From the NCBI GenBank assembly GCA_029547205.1, contig JAKPPT010000110.1:1-37007 (forward strand): a DNA stretch of 37,007 nt, given 5' to 3'. Below are positions 1-7,648 of the stretch, piece after piece. Both the position numbers and the translations under genes were made by a program. This DNA is from Spirochaetota bacterium. Lineage in GTDB: Bacteria > Spirochaetota > Spirochaetia > Treponematales > UBA12059. The number at the start of each line of letters is the position of its first letter. Within the stretch, counting starts at the first letter, position 1. The notes below the pieces were generated by a model, which did not search any database, had not been told where the DNA came from, and worked only from the letters and a program-made list of their open reading frames with translations.

Positions 1-235
1 TGCGCTCGTGATACGACGGCCGCGATTATACTGGTGCGCTGCTCGCGCACAAAACTCAAGGTTCGCCGTCGTGCAGCTCGCTCTCTTCCTTTGGGCTCAC
101 TGTACGACGGCCGCGATTGTAATGCGTCGCTTTGCGACATATGCTGTGGTTGCCCTCGTTTCACTCGCATGGTTTCCGCTGCGCTCGTGATACGACGGCC
201 GCGATTATACTGGTGCGCTGCTCGCGCACAAAACT
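1..235. repeat. GC-rich modular repeat array of about 90-nt units with hairpins
   Basis: A 56-nt sequence at 1-56 is repeated identically at 180-235. A 16-nt core (tacgacggccgcgatt) occurs three times, at 12-27, 103-118 and 191-206, giving a spacing of 91 then 88 nt. Each core is followed by a hairpin: GTGCGC/GCGCAC with a 5-nt loop at 34-50 and 213-229, and GTCGC-TTT-GCGAC at 126-138. An inverted copy of the core's acgacggc lies at 65-72. The block is far richer in GC than the AT-rich DNA after 236. The first copy is cut by the window edge, so the array probably extends leftward. No convincing gene lies here; open frames across it follow the repeat. Confidence 0.8.
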
Positions 236-376
236 TAATGCAAGTATTACATAAAAATCATAATTTGTCTATATTTTAGAGACTCTCCCTGACTCTTTGG
301 CTAAAATCATACAATTTGCCGATTTTTACCACATACCACTCAGGACAGCGAATATTGCTCTGCTTACGAAGCTCTT
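236..376. other. AT-rich intergenic spacer, nothing recognised
   Basis: Between the repeat array and the stop codon of the ankyrin lipoprotein gene I see no gene, no convincing hairpin followed by a T-run, and no RNA gene. Confidence 0.5.
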
Positions 377-2476
377 CTACTCAAGATACTGAATTGCTAT
401 AGGCTCAGGATCTCTGTAGTACCAATCATTTGTATTAAAGAACCCAAAGCTGTCGAGTGATAATAGCATCGGTGTTTCGGGGTCCCCTTCCTCGGTTTCA
501 ATTTGCATGAGATTCCATAGATTAAAGTCCTCATCAAGAACCAAAAAACCATTGCCGTTGTTCAGCGTACCAAGGACATACAAGTTGAGGTCGTTGATAC
601 TTGAAGGAGCTGTCTTGGAGCCTGCATGCGCTTGCAGCACAAGGTCCGTGTTGTAGAATGCAGTAAATGTAGGGAGTTCCCATTGCGCTATGAGCTTCTT
701 ATACTTTGCTGGTTGGTGGAGTATTGCTTCAAAGGTAAGTGCGCCTTTTGCGGTGAGGATGTTTTTTATTTCAGAGGATTCTGCACAGTCCAGTACCGTG
801 GAAAATGTCATACGTATGTCTCCATTGTTGTCTTCAAGTTCATACAGCTCAAGTGCGTTAACATCAGCCCCCTGTTCAATAAGGAATTTGACGACATCAA
901 TATGACCTTTTGCAACTGCGATATGGAGCAGGGTAGTAATACGCTCTTCGATTGTATCGAGAGACTGGAATCTGTTGTATATTTTTCCCGTCAACGGTAT
1001 TCCAAGTTCCTTGAATATAGAAAGCATCTCCAAATTTCCGTTTTGGACTGCATACACCACATCATCCCAGGTTAGGACAGGCTCAACATATTGGAGGTAT
1101 TGCTGGAATTTTCGGTTGAGAATAAACCGAAGCATTTCCGCGGTGCCATTCCTAATTATCCAAGAAACTATCGATGCCCGTTCGATATGGTATTCGATAG
1201 CTTCGTAGTCCGTAATAAAGTACGAATATCCGGGGAAAAAATCGTGTTCGAACAAAAAGAGCAATTTTTTTTCGTCCCTTATCTCTGCATACCGCAATAC
1301 AGGATAAAGTGCTTCCGTACAGTAGAAGTAGATATAGGTGTCTGGATCCCGCAATCCTGGGTATTGTTCCAGAAGTTTTTCCGCCTGCGAATAGTTTCCC
1401 TTTTCGATAGAGTCTAGTAGCGCGGTAATTGCGGGAATAAGCCCCATAGGTTCGAATGAGTCGAGAAGAGATTTGTATTCTTCAGCTTTAGAAGCATAAT
1501 AGTCGTCGTTGGGATAGTATTTGGGAAGATACCGTATCTCTGAAGGATACCGGGGGTCAGCCCCTCGGAATATGAGCATTTTAGCTAACTTCTGGTCGTA
1601 GAGCAGGGCGAATGACAGCAGTGTGTTTTCTCCACCGCTAACAGAGCTGGCTAACGTAAAATTGAGGTCGAGATCGTAATATTCCAGAATAAGCTGCAGG
1701 TCGTTTCTAAGCCTAGCTAAAACAGGTGCTTTGCTGTTAGGATCAATCTGGATGTCCTGCTCGGCTTTGTTAATAAGCCTGGTAATATAGTTCTGCCTTT
1801 CGGCATCCGACGTATTTCTGTCAAAAAAGTCAAAGAGGCTTAGATAGAACTCTTTGTCTTTCTGTATTGCATCGACTATGTTTGCAATCGTATCAATTTT
1901 GGATTTTGCGCTTGCCGCACGCCGCATGACAATTGCAACGAAACGAGGATCTGATTTTAATGCATCATCACACTTGCCCCATAGCCCCATAAGATAATGT
2001 TCGTTGCGTAGGTCTGGTGGAAAGCGTAAACTGAGACAAGCAAGCAGCAAACCCTGAACAGGTTCCGCTGTGTATTGTTTCTCGATGAATTTTTGCCAAT
2101 CCGTAGAGTAAGGTAGTGTCATGCCGGCATCGATGAGCAATTTGATGATGTCGTAATCTTCACGGTTAGCGGCAGCAGTGTACAAGTCTTGCAGTTGGCC
2201 AGCATTTTTAGGATCGGCTCCAGAGGCCAAGAGTTGCTTGATTATGGATATATCGCGCTTTGCCTCAAGTGCGACAATGAGAGGGGTTTGATTACTATCC
2301 GAAGCCATGTTGATATACTGTGCCGCGCGTTTAGAATTTGCCAGAAATGCCATGATCTGTTTCTCAGTTCCCGTACGAAGGAGTGTGTGGAGGGGATAAG
2401 GGTCTTTTGGATTACAGGAGGCAAAAATCAGAGTTGCGAGTATGGGCAACGCAATACGTAAAGCTAGTTTTTTCAT
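377..2476 (-). CDS. ankyrin-repeat lipoprotein
   Basis: A 699-residue exported lipoprotein. The start is the ATG at 2476 because AAAGGA lies 8 nt upstream; a start eight codons further out would include that ribosome site. The signal peptide has a basic start (MKKLALR), a hydrophobic core and a lipobox ending IFAS-C with the lipidated Cys at residue 21. Ankyrin-like units are recognisable at about residues 62-92 (TPL.VAL...GADP), 98-122, near 290-320, and most clearly at 514-545 (TTLLHIAVAKGH...LIEQGADVN). The last 130 residues are not ankyrin-like. Ankyrin repeats bind proteins, so a periplasmic or outer-membrane scaffold role is inferred; no enzymatic motif is visible. The gene stands alone, and a possible promoter (TTGCAT-17-TAGCAT) lies at 2542-2570. 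The lipoprotein and repeat calls are secure; the function is unknown. Confidence 0.85.
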   Translation of the reverse strand: MKKLALRIALPILATLIFASCNPKDPYPLHTLLRTGTEKQIMAFLANSKRAAQYINMASDSNQTPLIVALEAKRDISIIKQLLASGADPKNAGQLQDLYTAAANREDYDIIKLLIDAGMTLPYSTDWQKFIEKQYTAEPVQGLLLACLSLRFPPDLRNEHYLMGLWGKCDDALKSDPRFVAIVMRRAASAKSKIDTIANIVDAIQKDKEFYLSLFDFFDRNTSDAERQNYITRLINKAEQDIQIDPNSKAPVLARLRNDLQLILEYYDLDLNFTLASSVSGGENTLLSFALLYDQKLAKMLIFRGADPRYPSEIRYLPKYYPNDDYYASKAEEYKSLLDSFEPMGLIPAITALLDSIEKGNYSQAEKLLEQYPGLRDPDTYIYFYCTEALYPVLRYAEIRDEKKLLFLFEHDFFPGYSYFITDYEAIEYHIERASIVSWIIRNGTAEMLRFILNRKFQQYLQYVEPVLTWDDVVYAVQNGNLEMLSIFKELGIPLTGKIYNRFQSLDTIEERITTLLHIAVAKGHIDVVKFLIEQGADVNALELYELEDNNGDIRMTFSTVLDCAESSEIKNILTAKGALTFEAILHQPAKYKKLIAQWELPTFTAFYNTDLVLQAHAGSKTAPSSINDLNLYVLGTLNNGNGFLVLDEDFNLWNLMQIETEEGDPETPMLLSLDSFGFFNTNDWYYRDPEPIAIQYLE

Positions 2477-2541
2477 AGTATAGTCCTTTTTTAAAAACAC
2501 TTACAAAAAAATGATCTTATTAGAGAATTAACATAGCAAGA

Positions 2542-2570
2542 ATGCTATCACGGATACAGTAGTTATGCAA
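2542..2570 (-). promoter_or_regulatory. candidate promoter for the ankyrin lipoprotein gene
   Basis: On the minus strand TTGCAT (2565-2570), a 17-nt spacer and TAGCAT (2542-2547) form a sigma70-like pair about 65 nt upstream of the start codon. AT-rich surroundings make chance matches common. Confidence 0.4.
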
Positions 2571-2685
2571 GTTTTACTCCATACATAATTAGGATCTAAA
2601 ATGAATAACAAGCTTGCTTTTTTTGCTGAAAGGTAGTAAATTAATTTTGTTATAGAATTTTTTTTAAAATTAGTGTAAAAAGTAC

Positions 2686-2714
2686 TTGACAAAATTAATA
2701 ATATATGTTAATAT
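2686..2714 (+). promoter_or_regulatory. candidate promoter for the AAA+ ATPase gene
   Basis: TTGACA at 2686-2691, a 17-nt spacer and TAATAT at 2709-2714 (a TATAAT overlaps at 2712-2717) make a good sigma70-like promoter. Transcription would begin near 2722, leaving about 280 nt of untranslated leader before the ATPase start at 3003. Confidence 0.6.
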
Positions 2715-2821
2715 AATAATACTCTAGAAGAGTGGTTCGATTTACTTCTTGCTTGCGGAACCGATTACACAAGATAAACCTGTGATTGTAGTATTGCAGG
2801 ACTTTTGCTAAAGGGGTTCGC

Positions 2822-2863
2822 ATGTCTTTTACAACATTTACCTTTTTGTTTTGCTTCCATTGA
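2822..2863 (+). CDS. possible 13-residue phenylalanine-rich leader peptide
   Basis: An ATG at 2822 follows AAAGGGG (2810-2816) by 5 nt and opens a 13-codon frame, MSFTTFTFLFCFH, with five Phe codons, then TGA. It lies in the long leader of the AAA+ gene, upstream of alternative hairpins and a T-run. The pattern recalls amino-acid attenuation leaders such as pheL. Poly-T DNA makes Phe codons by chance, so this could be accidental. Confidence 0.3.
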   Translation: MSFTTFTFLFCFH

Positions 2864-2895
2864 GAAACTGCCAGTCTTTATACTTTTAGGAAAAA

Positions 2896-2963
2896 CTTAC
2901 GCATTAAACTTAATTAATTTTTTCTAACATCCGTGCGTAGGCAATTTCACAGCACTTTTTTTT
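2896..2963 (+). promoter_or_regulatory. possible attenuator: mutually exclusive hairpins and a T-run
   Basis: Bases 2896-2903 (cttacgca) can pair with 2934-2941 (tgcgtagg), eight pairs including one G-U. An overlapping alternative pairs 2933-2938 (gtgcgt) with 2949-2955 (acagcac, one bulged A) around a 10-nt loop, followed by eight T at 2956-2963, as in an intrinsic terminator. Both use 2934-2938, so they cannot form together. With the possible leader peptide just upstream this looks like terminator/antiterminator switching ahead of the AAA+ gene. It is read by eye only; no folding energy was calculated. Confidence 0.35.
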
Positions 2964-3002
2964 CTCTTTATGCAGTATGCAATACGACAATGGAGGAATG
3001 TT

Positions 3003-5240
3003 ATGGAAAATATTGTATCGTTTCCAGTCTCCGACTGTTTAGTTAATGAAGTATCATTAGAAATTTCTGGCAATTCCAAATTCTTAGAGAAAGCTAGTTT
3101 AACTTCTTTTGAAAAAAATCTTGGCAAGTATTTTATTGTCAATCTAATAGGCAAACATAGTTGGACAAAAGAATTTGTACATGTATTAAGCAAATATGTT
3201 TCGCTGGAATCAATAAATTTAGAATTGATAAAGCTATTCAACGCTAATCAAATCAATTCCTCAAGCAACCATTGTAATGCTTCGTCTTCAGAAAATTTAA
3301 ATATTGAGGAACTGTTTATTCAAAATATCCAGTATGCGGTTAGGCATGACCTCATTAATGCAGTAAACAATAGTATCAAAGAAAACCTCATGGCACCTTG
3401 TGATATAGCAAATTTAATAAAGAAAGAAGAGTTATATAAAATTATTTTTGAATTATATAAGCTCAATGAAAAAGAAATAACAGTTCTCGTTTTTCTTGAT
3501 TTAGCGGAAAAACTCTTAGGGGATGTTTTCTTGTTATGGACAAATGAAGACTTTCTAAAAGGCATAGGGTATAGTCTTGATATTCCCTTAGAAGAAATAA
3601 AAATAATTCTTGACATATCATCAAATCTCGTTTCAAGTGGGTTAGTAAAATTCATCGACTCGTATGAATTAAGTTATTTCGTCAATAAAGAATTAATAGA
3701 CTTCTTTAGGAAAGGAAAATCAATTCGGGATATTTTTAAAATAAAAAATATTAAAATTTCTTTACCAATTGAAGCATCACTCATAGAATCTAAACATAAA
3801 GAGCTTGCTCGCTTCCTAATTGAATATTCACAAACATGTCAAATTGTTTTATATGGAACAACTCGAAAACAACTGTTAAATTTTGCTTTTTCACTCTCTT
3901 CTTTGAAAAAGAAAAATCCATTTATTCTTAATCTTAAAGATCAGCTGTTGAGTAAATTAGAAAATAAAGTGATTTTCCGACTTCTCTCTTTAGCCGTTGA
4001 GCAATTTGATGAAGATTCGATATTCATTATTAGTAATATTTGTTTATTAAATTCAATTAATAAAAAAACATTCAATTCGTTTATTAATTTGTGTTATAAA
4101 CGCAATGCAAAAATTATTTGGCTGACAGTAAAGCCATTATTTTTAAAAAGATATGCCTCTCAGTTTAATGCAGCAATTGATGTTGGGAAAATAGATCCAA
4201 AAAACGCTCTAATTTTTTATAATCTCAATTTATCTCATTTAGATCTATGTGAAAAAATAAAAGAACGGGTTATTAAATATTTATTTAAAACAAATTTCCC
4301 TGTTTATAATTTCCATAATATTTTTCAATTCCTTTCCCAAATCAGCCAACAGCATATGCCAGACGAAATAGTAGAAACTATTGTCAATGCTTATTTTAAG
4401 GAAATGATGGAAATAGATGCCCTTTCATCAAATAAAAAAGAAAAGATAGAGCGTCTTCCATCGAATTTTCGAAATAAAAAACCCAAAGGAGAAAGCAATC
4501 ATGGAACAGAGCATTATTCCATTGAGGTGCTTCGAACATCCATTGATGCCTCAAAAATAATAAAGAGTGTTCAAAACGTTATCGCGCAATCTTCAAAAAA
4601 CCATAAACCTATTGACTTTAAGATTCTCTTTTATGGACCTCCTGGTTCAGGCAAAACAGCCCTGGCATATCATATTGCCCAGACAGTTGGGAAAAAAATT
4701 GTATCATATCATTATTCAGATATCGCAGACGCCTACATAGGACAAACAGAATCAAATATTGCTAAGATGTTTCGCAATCAAAAAGCTCGAGAAAATATTC
4801 TGCTCATAGATGAGATTGATAGTTTTTTATTCAAGCGCAAAAATGCGCTTCGCATGTGGGAAGTATCGCAGGTAAATGAATTTCTAACGCAGATGGAACA
4901 GTATCAGGGTATATTCATAGCGACAACAAATAATTTGAGTCTTCTTGATGAAGCAGTCATTCGAAGATTTCAGCAAAAGGTTGAGTTTTTCGAACTTTCC
5001 AATGAAGGAGTTATCACGTTGCTCCATACGTATTTCCCGAATATGGTATTTTCCGATGAGGCTGTAGAAAGACTTTTGAAAAGTGGTTCCTATTATCCTT
5101 CAGACTTTCAAGTTGTAGAAAGAAACATGCTAGTTCTAGATCCAGAAGAAGCAACTGCTGAAAATGTAATAAACATGCTCATCAACGAGGGCCGCTCGCA
5201 TAATAATGCTAAACAGCGACCAATTGGCTTTTCCGCGTAG
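3003..5240 (+). CDS. two-module AAA+ ATPase with degenerate first module
   Basis: A 745-residue protein. The ATG at 3003 is chosen because GGAGG lies 6 nt upstream. The C-terminal AAA+ module is complete: Walker A GPPGSGKT at 545-552, Walker B ILLIDEID near 599-606, sensor TTNN near 640, and a paired arginine finger (VIRRF) near 654-655. Earlier, residues 160-216 look helical or winged-helix-like (GYSLDIPLEEIKIILDISSNLVSSGLVKF region). Residues 280-380 resemble a dead AAA module: LYGTTRKQ at 283-290 where Walker A should be, DSIFIISN at 338-345 where Walker B should be, then a strand KIIWLT. Long bacterial Cdc48-like AAA proteins have this plan, which suggests protein remodelling rather than DNA work. 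The first 1.5 kb is very AT-rich and full of Ile, Lys and Asn, unlike its neighbours, so transfer is possible. The 282-residue gene downstream may be its partner. Confidence 0.85.
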   Translation: MENIVSFPVSDCLVNEVSLEISGNSKFLEKASLTSFEKNLGKYFIVNLIGKHSWTKEFVHVLSKYVSLESINLELIKLFNANQINSSSNHCNASSSENLNIEELFIQNIQYAVRHDLINAVNNSIKENLMAPCDIANLIKKEELYKIIFELYKLNEKEITVLVFLDLAEKLLGDVFLLWTNEDFLKGIGYSLDIPLEEIKIILDISSNLVSSGLVKFIDSYELSYFVNKELIDFFRKGKSIRDIFKIKNIKISLPIEASLIESKHKELARFLIEYSQTCQIVLYGTTRKQLLNFAFSLSSLKKKNPFILNLKDQLLSKLENKVIFRLLSLAVEQFDEDSIFIISNICLLNSINKKTFNSFINLCYKRNAKIIWLTVKPLFLKRYASQFNAAIDVGKIDPKNALIFYNLNLSHLDLCEKIKERVIKYLFKTNFPVYNFHNIFQFLSQISQQHMPDEIVETIVNAYFKEMMEIDALSSNKKEKIERLPSNFRNKKPKGESNHGTEHYSIEVLRTSIDASKIIKSVQNVIAQSSKNHKPIDFKILFYGPPGSGKTALAYHIAQTVGKKIVSYHYSDIADAYIGQTESNIAKMFRNQKARENILLIDEIDSFLFKRKNALRMWEVSQVNEFLTQMEQYQGIFIATTNNLSLLDEAVIRRFQQKVEFFELSNEGVITLLHTYFPNMVFSDEAVERLLKSGSYYPSDFQVVERNMLVLDPEEATAENVINMLINEGRSHNNAKQRPIGFSA

Positions 5241-5262
5241 TTTGCGCGTTAAGGTATCAAGG

Positions 5263-5311
5263 CTATCCGGTAGCAAATTTATACTCCGGATAGTTATAGT
5301 TTAAATCTTTT
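5263..5311 (+). terminator. hairpin between the AAA+ gene and the next gene
   Basis: CTATCCGG (5263-5270) and CCGGATAG (5286-5293) form a perfect 8-bp stem with a 15-nt loop, followed within about 10 nt by T-rich sequence. It may be a weak or partial terminator that lowers expression of the following gene. A processing site is also possible. Confidence 0.5.
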
Positions 5312-5327
5312 TTATCGGAGGCATATC

Positions 5328-6176
5328 ATGAAAAATTATGAATGGGAGCGGGACTGGGAATTAGTATTTATGAAAGAACGCCGTACACTGATGAAGAGAG
5401 AAATTCCTCAATCTGTCCCTACACTCTTTTATCCAGGGGCAGTATATGACTATGGACCCATGTGGTACTTTGTCCATAACTTTGGTGTTAGACGAGTTTT
5501 TCATATTGAGTTTGGCTTATACCTAGACTTCATGCCTATCACCAATGAAGATTCATACGCAGGGTCGCTACAAACTCGAGAAATTCCAGAAGATATACTC
5601 CGCACATACGAATGGCCAAGCAGTACTGATCCCAAACAAACACCATATAGCCTCCTCCTGAAGAATTTTCCCGAGTACAGAGTAGCGTCCTCCGAGGAAG
5701 TATTTCCCTCATACTTTGGTGTTAGCTCCTGGGATTATTTTTGGGACATCAATTGCCCCGACTATCAGCGCCGTCCCTCATACGGCGTTAAGATACGGCT
5801 AACCAACGATACTGACGCCATAGATTTCTACTTTCTTAAAACTGATGCAATAGGTACCTATGACCTGTTACTGGCTCTTGGCTGGAACATCGATGTAATG
5901 GTAGTACATGAACATGGGTTCGGTGGGGGATGGACTGGTTTTGCAGGAAATAGCAGGCTATACCGCATTGCAAAAAGACATAAAAAAATGCCGCGATATC
6001 TGTTTGTAGCAGAGGATCAAGAATTGTGGCCTGGTTACAGACAGGTTGAGGACGCAGTGCTTATTCTCGGACGAGGTCAATTTTTTCAACAAAAACGTGC
6101 TGTGTGCATGCTTTCATCAAAAGAAGGTCCAACGACTCATCTGGAAAGAGTAACCGAATACCTTGAGAAACCATAA
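5328..6176 (+). CDS. unrecognised 282-residue protein next to the AAA+ gene
   Basis: I do not recognise this family. The start ATG has an excellent GGAGG ribosome site 8 nt upstream. The product is soluble, without signal peptide or membrane segment, and rich in Trp, Tyr and Phe. The C-terminal half holds its most distinctive stretch, DVMVVHEHGFGGGWTGFAG followed by LYRIAKRHKKMPRYLFVAE, where a glycine-rich turn and basic helix are flanked by predicted strands. That looks like a conserved binding site, but no catalytic signature can be named. It starts 87 nt after the AAA+ ATPase on the same strand and is closed by a strong terminator. The two genes are isolated from others, so a substrate, adaptor or effector role with the ATPase is a reasonable inference. 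Confidence 0.7.
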   Translation: MKNYEWERDWELVFMKERRTLMKREIPQSVPTLFYPGAVYDYGPMWYFVHNFGVRRVFHIEFGLYLDFMPITNEDSYAGSLQTREIPEDILRTYEWPSSTDPKQTPYSLLLKNFPEYRVASSEEVFPSYFGVSSWDYFWDINCPDYQRRPSYGVKIRLTNDTDAIDFYFLKTDAIGTYDLLLALGWNIDVMVVHEHGFGGGWTGFAGNSRLYRIAKRHKKMPRYLFVAEDQELWPGYRQVEDAVLILGRGQFFQQKRAVCMLSSKEGPTTHLERVTEYLEKP

Positions 6177-6203
6177 TATCGGACTGTAGTAATCAATGTT
6201 TGT

Positions 6204-6240
6204 AAACCATATCTTGTGCCACAAGTACAAGATATGGTTT
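6204..6240 (+). terminator. 14-bp perfect hairpin terminator
   Basis: AAACCATATCTTGT (6204-6217) and its exact reverse complement (6227-6240) enclose a 9-nt loop, and the stem's 3' end and following bases are T-rich (ggttttatggttt). It lies 28 nt after the stop codon of the 282-residue gene and ends the AAA+/partner unit. The near-symmetry could also let it work on the other strand. Confidence 0.75.
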
Positions 6241-6483
6241 TATGGTTTAACAATGAAGCGCGATAATCACCCCCAACGCACTCTATGAATTCAAGGAAAT
6301 GAGGTAACAGTAAAACATAACAAACTAAGTATCCGGGAACGGTGTAACCATGTTAAGTATTATGAACTTTATGGTAACATTTTAGCGCTTTAATTGGCAT
6401 ACATCTAACTTGAGATCTCTGGCCGTTTAATTTCTGCTGTGATGACTATCTTCCTTCAACGCCTATTTATTTGCCATAATCTG
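6241..6483. other. intergenic spacer without recognised gene
   Basis: About 240 nt between the strong terminator and the promoter of the TSCPD gene. I see no open frame with a ribosome site, no tRNA-like T-loop motif, and no repeat shared with the rest of the window. Confidence 0.5.
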
Positions 6484-6512
6484 CTGACACGTTTTATTGT
6501 ATTCAGTATAAT
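6484..6512 (+). promoter_or_regulatory. promoter of the TSCPD-methyltransferase unit
   Basis: CTGACA at 6484-6489, a 17-nt spacer and a consensus TATAAT at 6507-6512 form a strong sigma70-type promoter. Transcription would start near 6519, giving a leader of about 49 nt before the ATG at 6568. Confidence 0.65.
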
Positions 6513-6567
6513 CATGCACATTCACGGTAAATGAATAAACTGGCAATTGTGTATAAAGGGATTTTGC

Positions 6568-6852
6568 ATGACTATCTATAAGACTCAGGGAACTTGCTCG
6601 GAGAGCATCGAGTTTGACGTTCAGGATGGGATTATTACATATTGTAAATTCAATGGTGGTTGTACCGGCAATGTTGCCGCTGTGGCAAAACTGGTAATAG
6701 GGAAACGAGTAAATGATGTAATTGCTCTCTTAAAGGGAATACCGTGCCATGACGGGACATCATGCCCGGATCAGCTTGCACAGGCTCTTGAACAGTTTTC
6801 ACAACAATCGCTAAGCACCGAACAGCACAGTATCGTTCAAAATGTATATTGA
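6568..6852 (+). CDS. TSCPD-domain protein (TIGR03905-like)
   Basis: A 94-residue protein. The ATG at 6568 is preferred because AAAGGG lies 8 nt upstream; an in-frame ATG 21 nt earlier would place that site inside the gene. It matches the small stand-alone TSCPD family: an N-terminal YKTQGTCSESIEFD strand, a central FNGGCTGN loop with Cys, and the name-giving GTSCPDQLAQAL motif. Related TSCPD segments occur at the C-terminus of some ribonucleotide reductases, where conserved cysteines suggest metal binding or redox roles, but the stand-alone form has no established function that I know. Its stop overlaps the next gene's TTG start in a TTGA arrangement, so the two are likely translated together. 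Confidence 0.85.
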   Translation: MTIYKTQGTCSESIEFDVQDGIITYCKFNGGCTGNVAAVAKLVIGKRVNDVIALLKGIPCHDGTSCPDQLAQALEQFSQQSLSTEQHSIVQNVY

Positions 6853-7508
6853 TACCTAAACGTATGCCCTACCCGTGCCTGCTCTGTTCTGGTGAAACAT
6901 ATAACTACACGTGTACCACAAAGCCTCAATGGAGCTATAGGGTCTGTCCCTCGTGTGGTTTTACGAGTCTTGCTGATGAGTATAGTCTCAATCCAGAACA
7001 GGAAAAACAGCGCTATCTCCTCCATCAAAATAATAAACTGGATACAAACTACCGCGCATGGCTCGAAATTTTTATTGCAGCACTAATGCAATATGTGCGC
7101 CCGGGTTCCTCTATTCTTGATTTTGGCTCAGGGCCAAACCCTGTTCTTGCAGAATTGCTGGCTCATGCTGGATTTCAGGTTACACTCTTTGATCCATACT
7201 TTGCCCCCAACCAAGCTGCTTTAGAAAAGCAGTACCATGCGATTGTCATTCATGAAGTGATTGAACACCTTGCAAATCCTCTTGCAACATTGTACAAACT
7301 TATCCCACTTTTGGAAGAAAGTGGAATTTTTGCAATCAGGACACAGATTAGACCAGTATCTGATGAAGCATTTGATAGATTCTGGTACCGCAAAGATCAA
7401 ACACATCGATCCTTTTTTATGGAAAAAACATGCTCTCTGCTCGGAGAACAATTAGAGCTCAGCATATCATGGCATCACAATGATATTTTCTTTTTGAAAA
7501 AGCAATAG
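6849..7508 (+). CDS. class I SAM-dependent methyltransferase with N-terminal zinc-ribbon-like segment
   Basis: A 219-residue protein. Two CxxC pairs at the N-terminus (CLLC and CPSC, with another Cys between) look like a zinc ribbon. The SAM-binding motif I follows (ILDFGSGPNP, about residues 90-99), then an acidic strand end (LFDPY), and HEVIEHL at about residue 136, typical of class I methyltransferases that use a GxGxG-like loop. Substrate is unknown; the zinc ribbon resembles those of some C- or O-methyltransferases acting on small molecules. The start is uncertain: a TTG at 6849 overlaps the preceding stop codon, and an ATG at 6864 is the alternative. Neither has a ribosome site, consistent with translational coupling to the TSCPD gene. 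Confidence 0.8.
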   Translation: MIPKRMPYPCLLCSGETYNYTCTTKPQWSYRVCPSCGFTSLADEYSLNPEQEKQRYLLHQNNKLDTNYRAWLEIFIAALMQYVRPGSSILDFGSGPNPVLAELLAHAGFQVTLFDPYFAPNQAALEKQYHAIVIHEVIEHLANPLATLYKLIPLLEESGIFAIRTQIRPVSDEAFDRFWYRKDQTHRSFFMEKTCSLLGEQLELSISWHHNDIFFLKKQ

Positions 7509-7583
7509 TACGTGTTAAAAAAACAAAGAGTGATCAAAACCTGTTTTTCACATTTTTCATGAAACTAAGCGCTGTATACTCAT

Positions 7584-7612
7584 TTGCATAAATCAAGCAA
7601 TGGCAGTATATT
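7584..7612 (+). promoter_or_regulatory. candidate promoter of the glutaredoxin/FTR-like pair
   Basis: TTGCAT (7584-7589), a 17-nt spacer and TATATT (7607-7612) precede the glutaredoxin ATG by 36 nt; the ribosome site AAAGGAG lies in between. Confidence 0.55.
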
Positions 7613-7648
7613 TGTAAAAGGTATTATTCGCACAAAGGAGTACGAGCT

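Noticed and set aside
1-235. Integron attC array (treponemes can carry chromosomal integrons)
   Set aside because: No GTTRRRY core site or matching inverse core is found beside the hairpins, and no gene cassette or integrase is seen.
8-279. Two overlapping open frames of 60-81 codons in the left repeat array
   Set aside because: They run through the 56-nt repeat and restate it; there is no ribosome site and the composition follows the repeat, so coding is unlikely.
626-1417. Several plus-strand open frames antisense to the ankyrin lipoprotein gene
   Set aside because: They are shadows of the coding strand, have no ribosome site and encode Cys/Phe-rich low-quality sequence.
2722-3002. A c-di-GMP or other known riboswitch in the AAA+ leader
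   Set aside because: None of the conserved motifs that I know for GEMM, SAM or similar riboswitches is visible; the attenuator-like layout fits better.
6241-6483. A tRNA or small RNA in the gap before the TSCPD gene
   Set aside because: No T-loop motif, acceptor pairing or self-complementary stem beyond the terminator at 6204-6240 can be seen.
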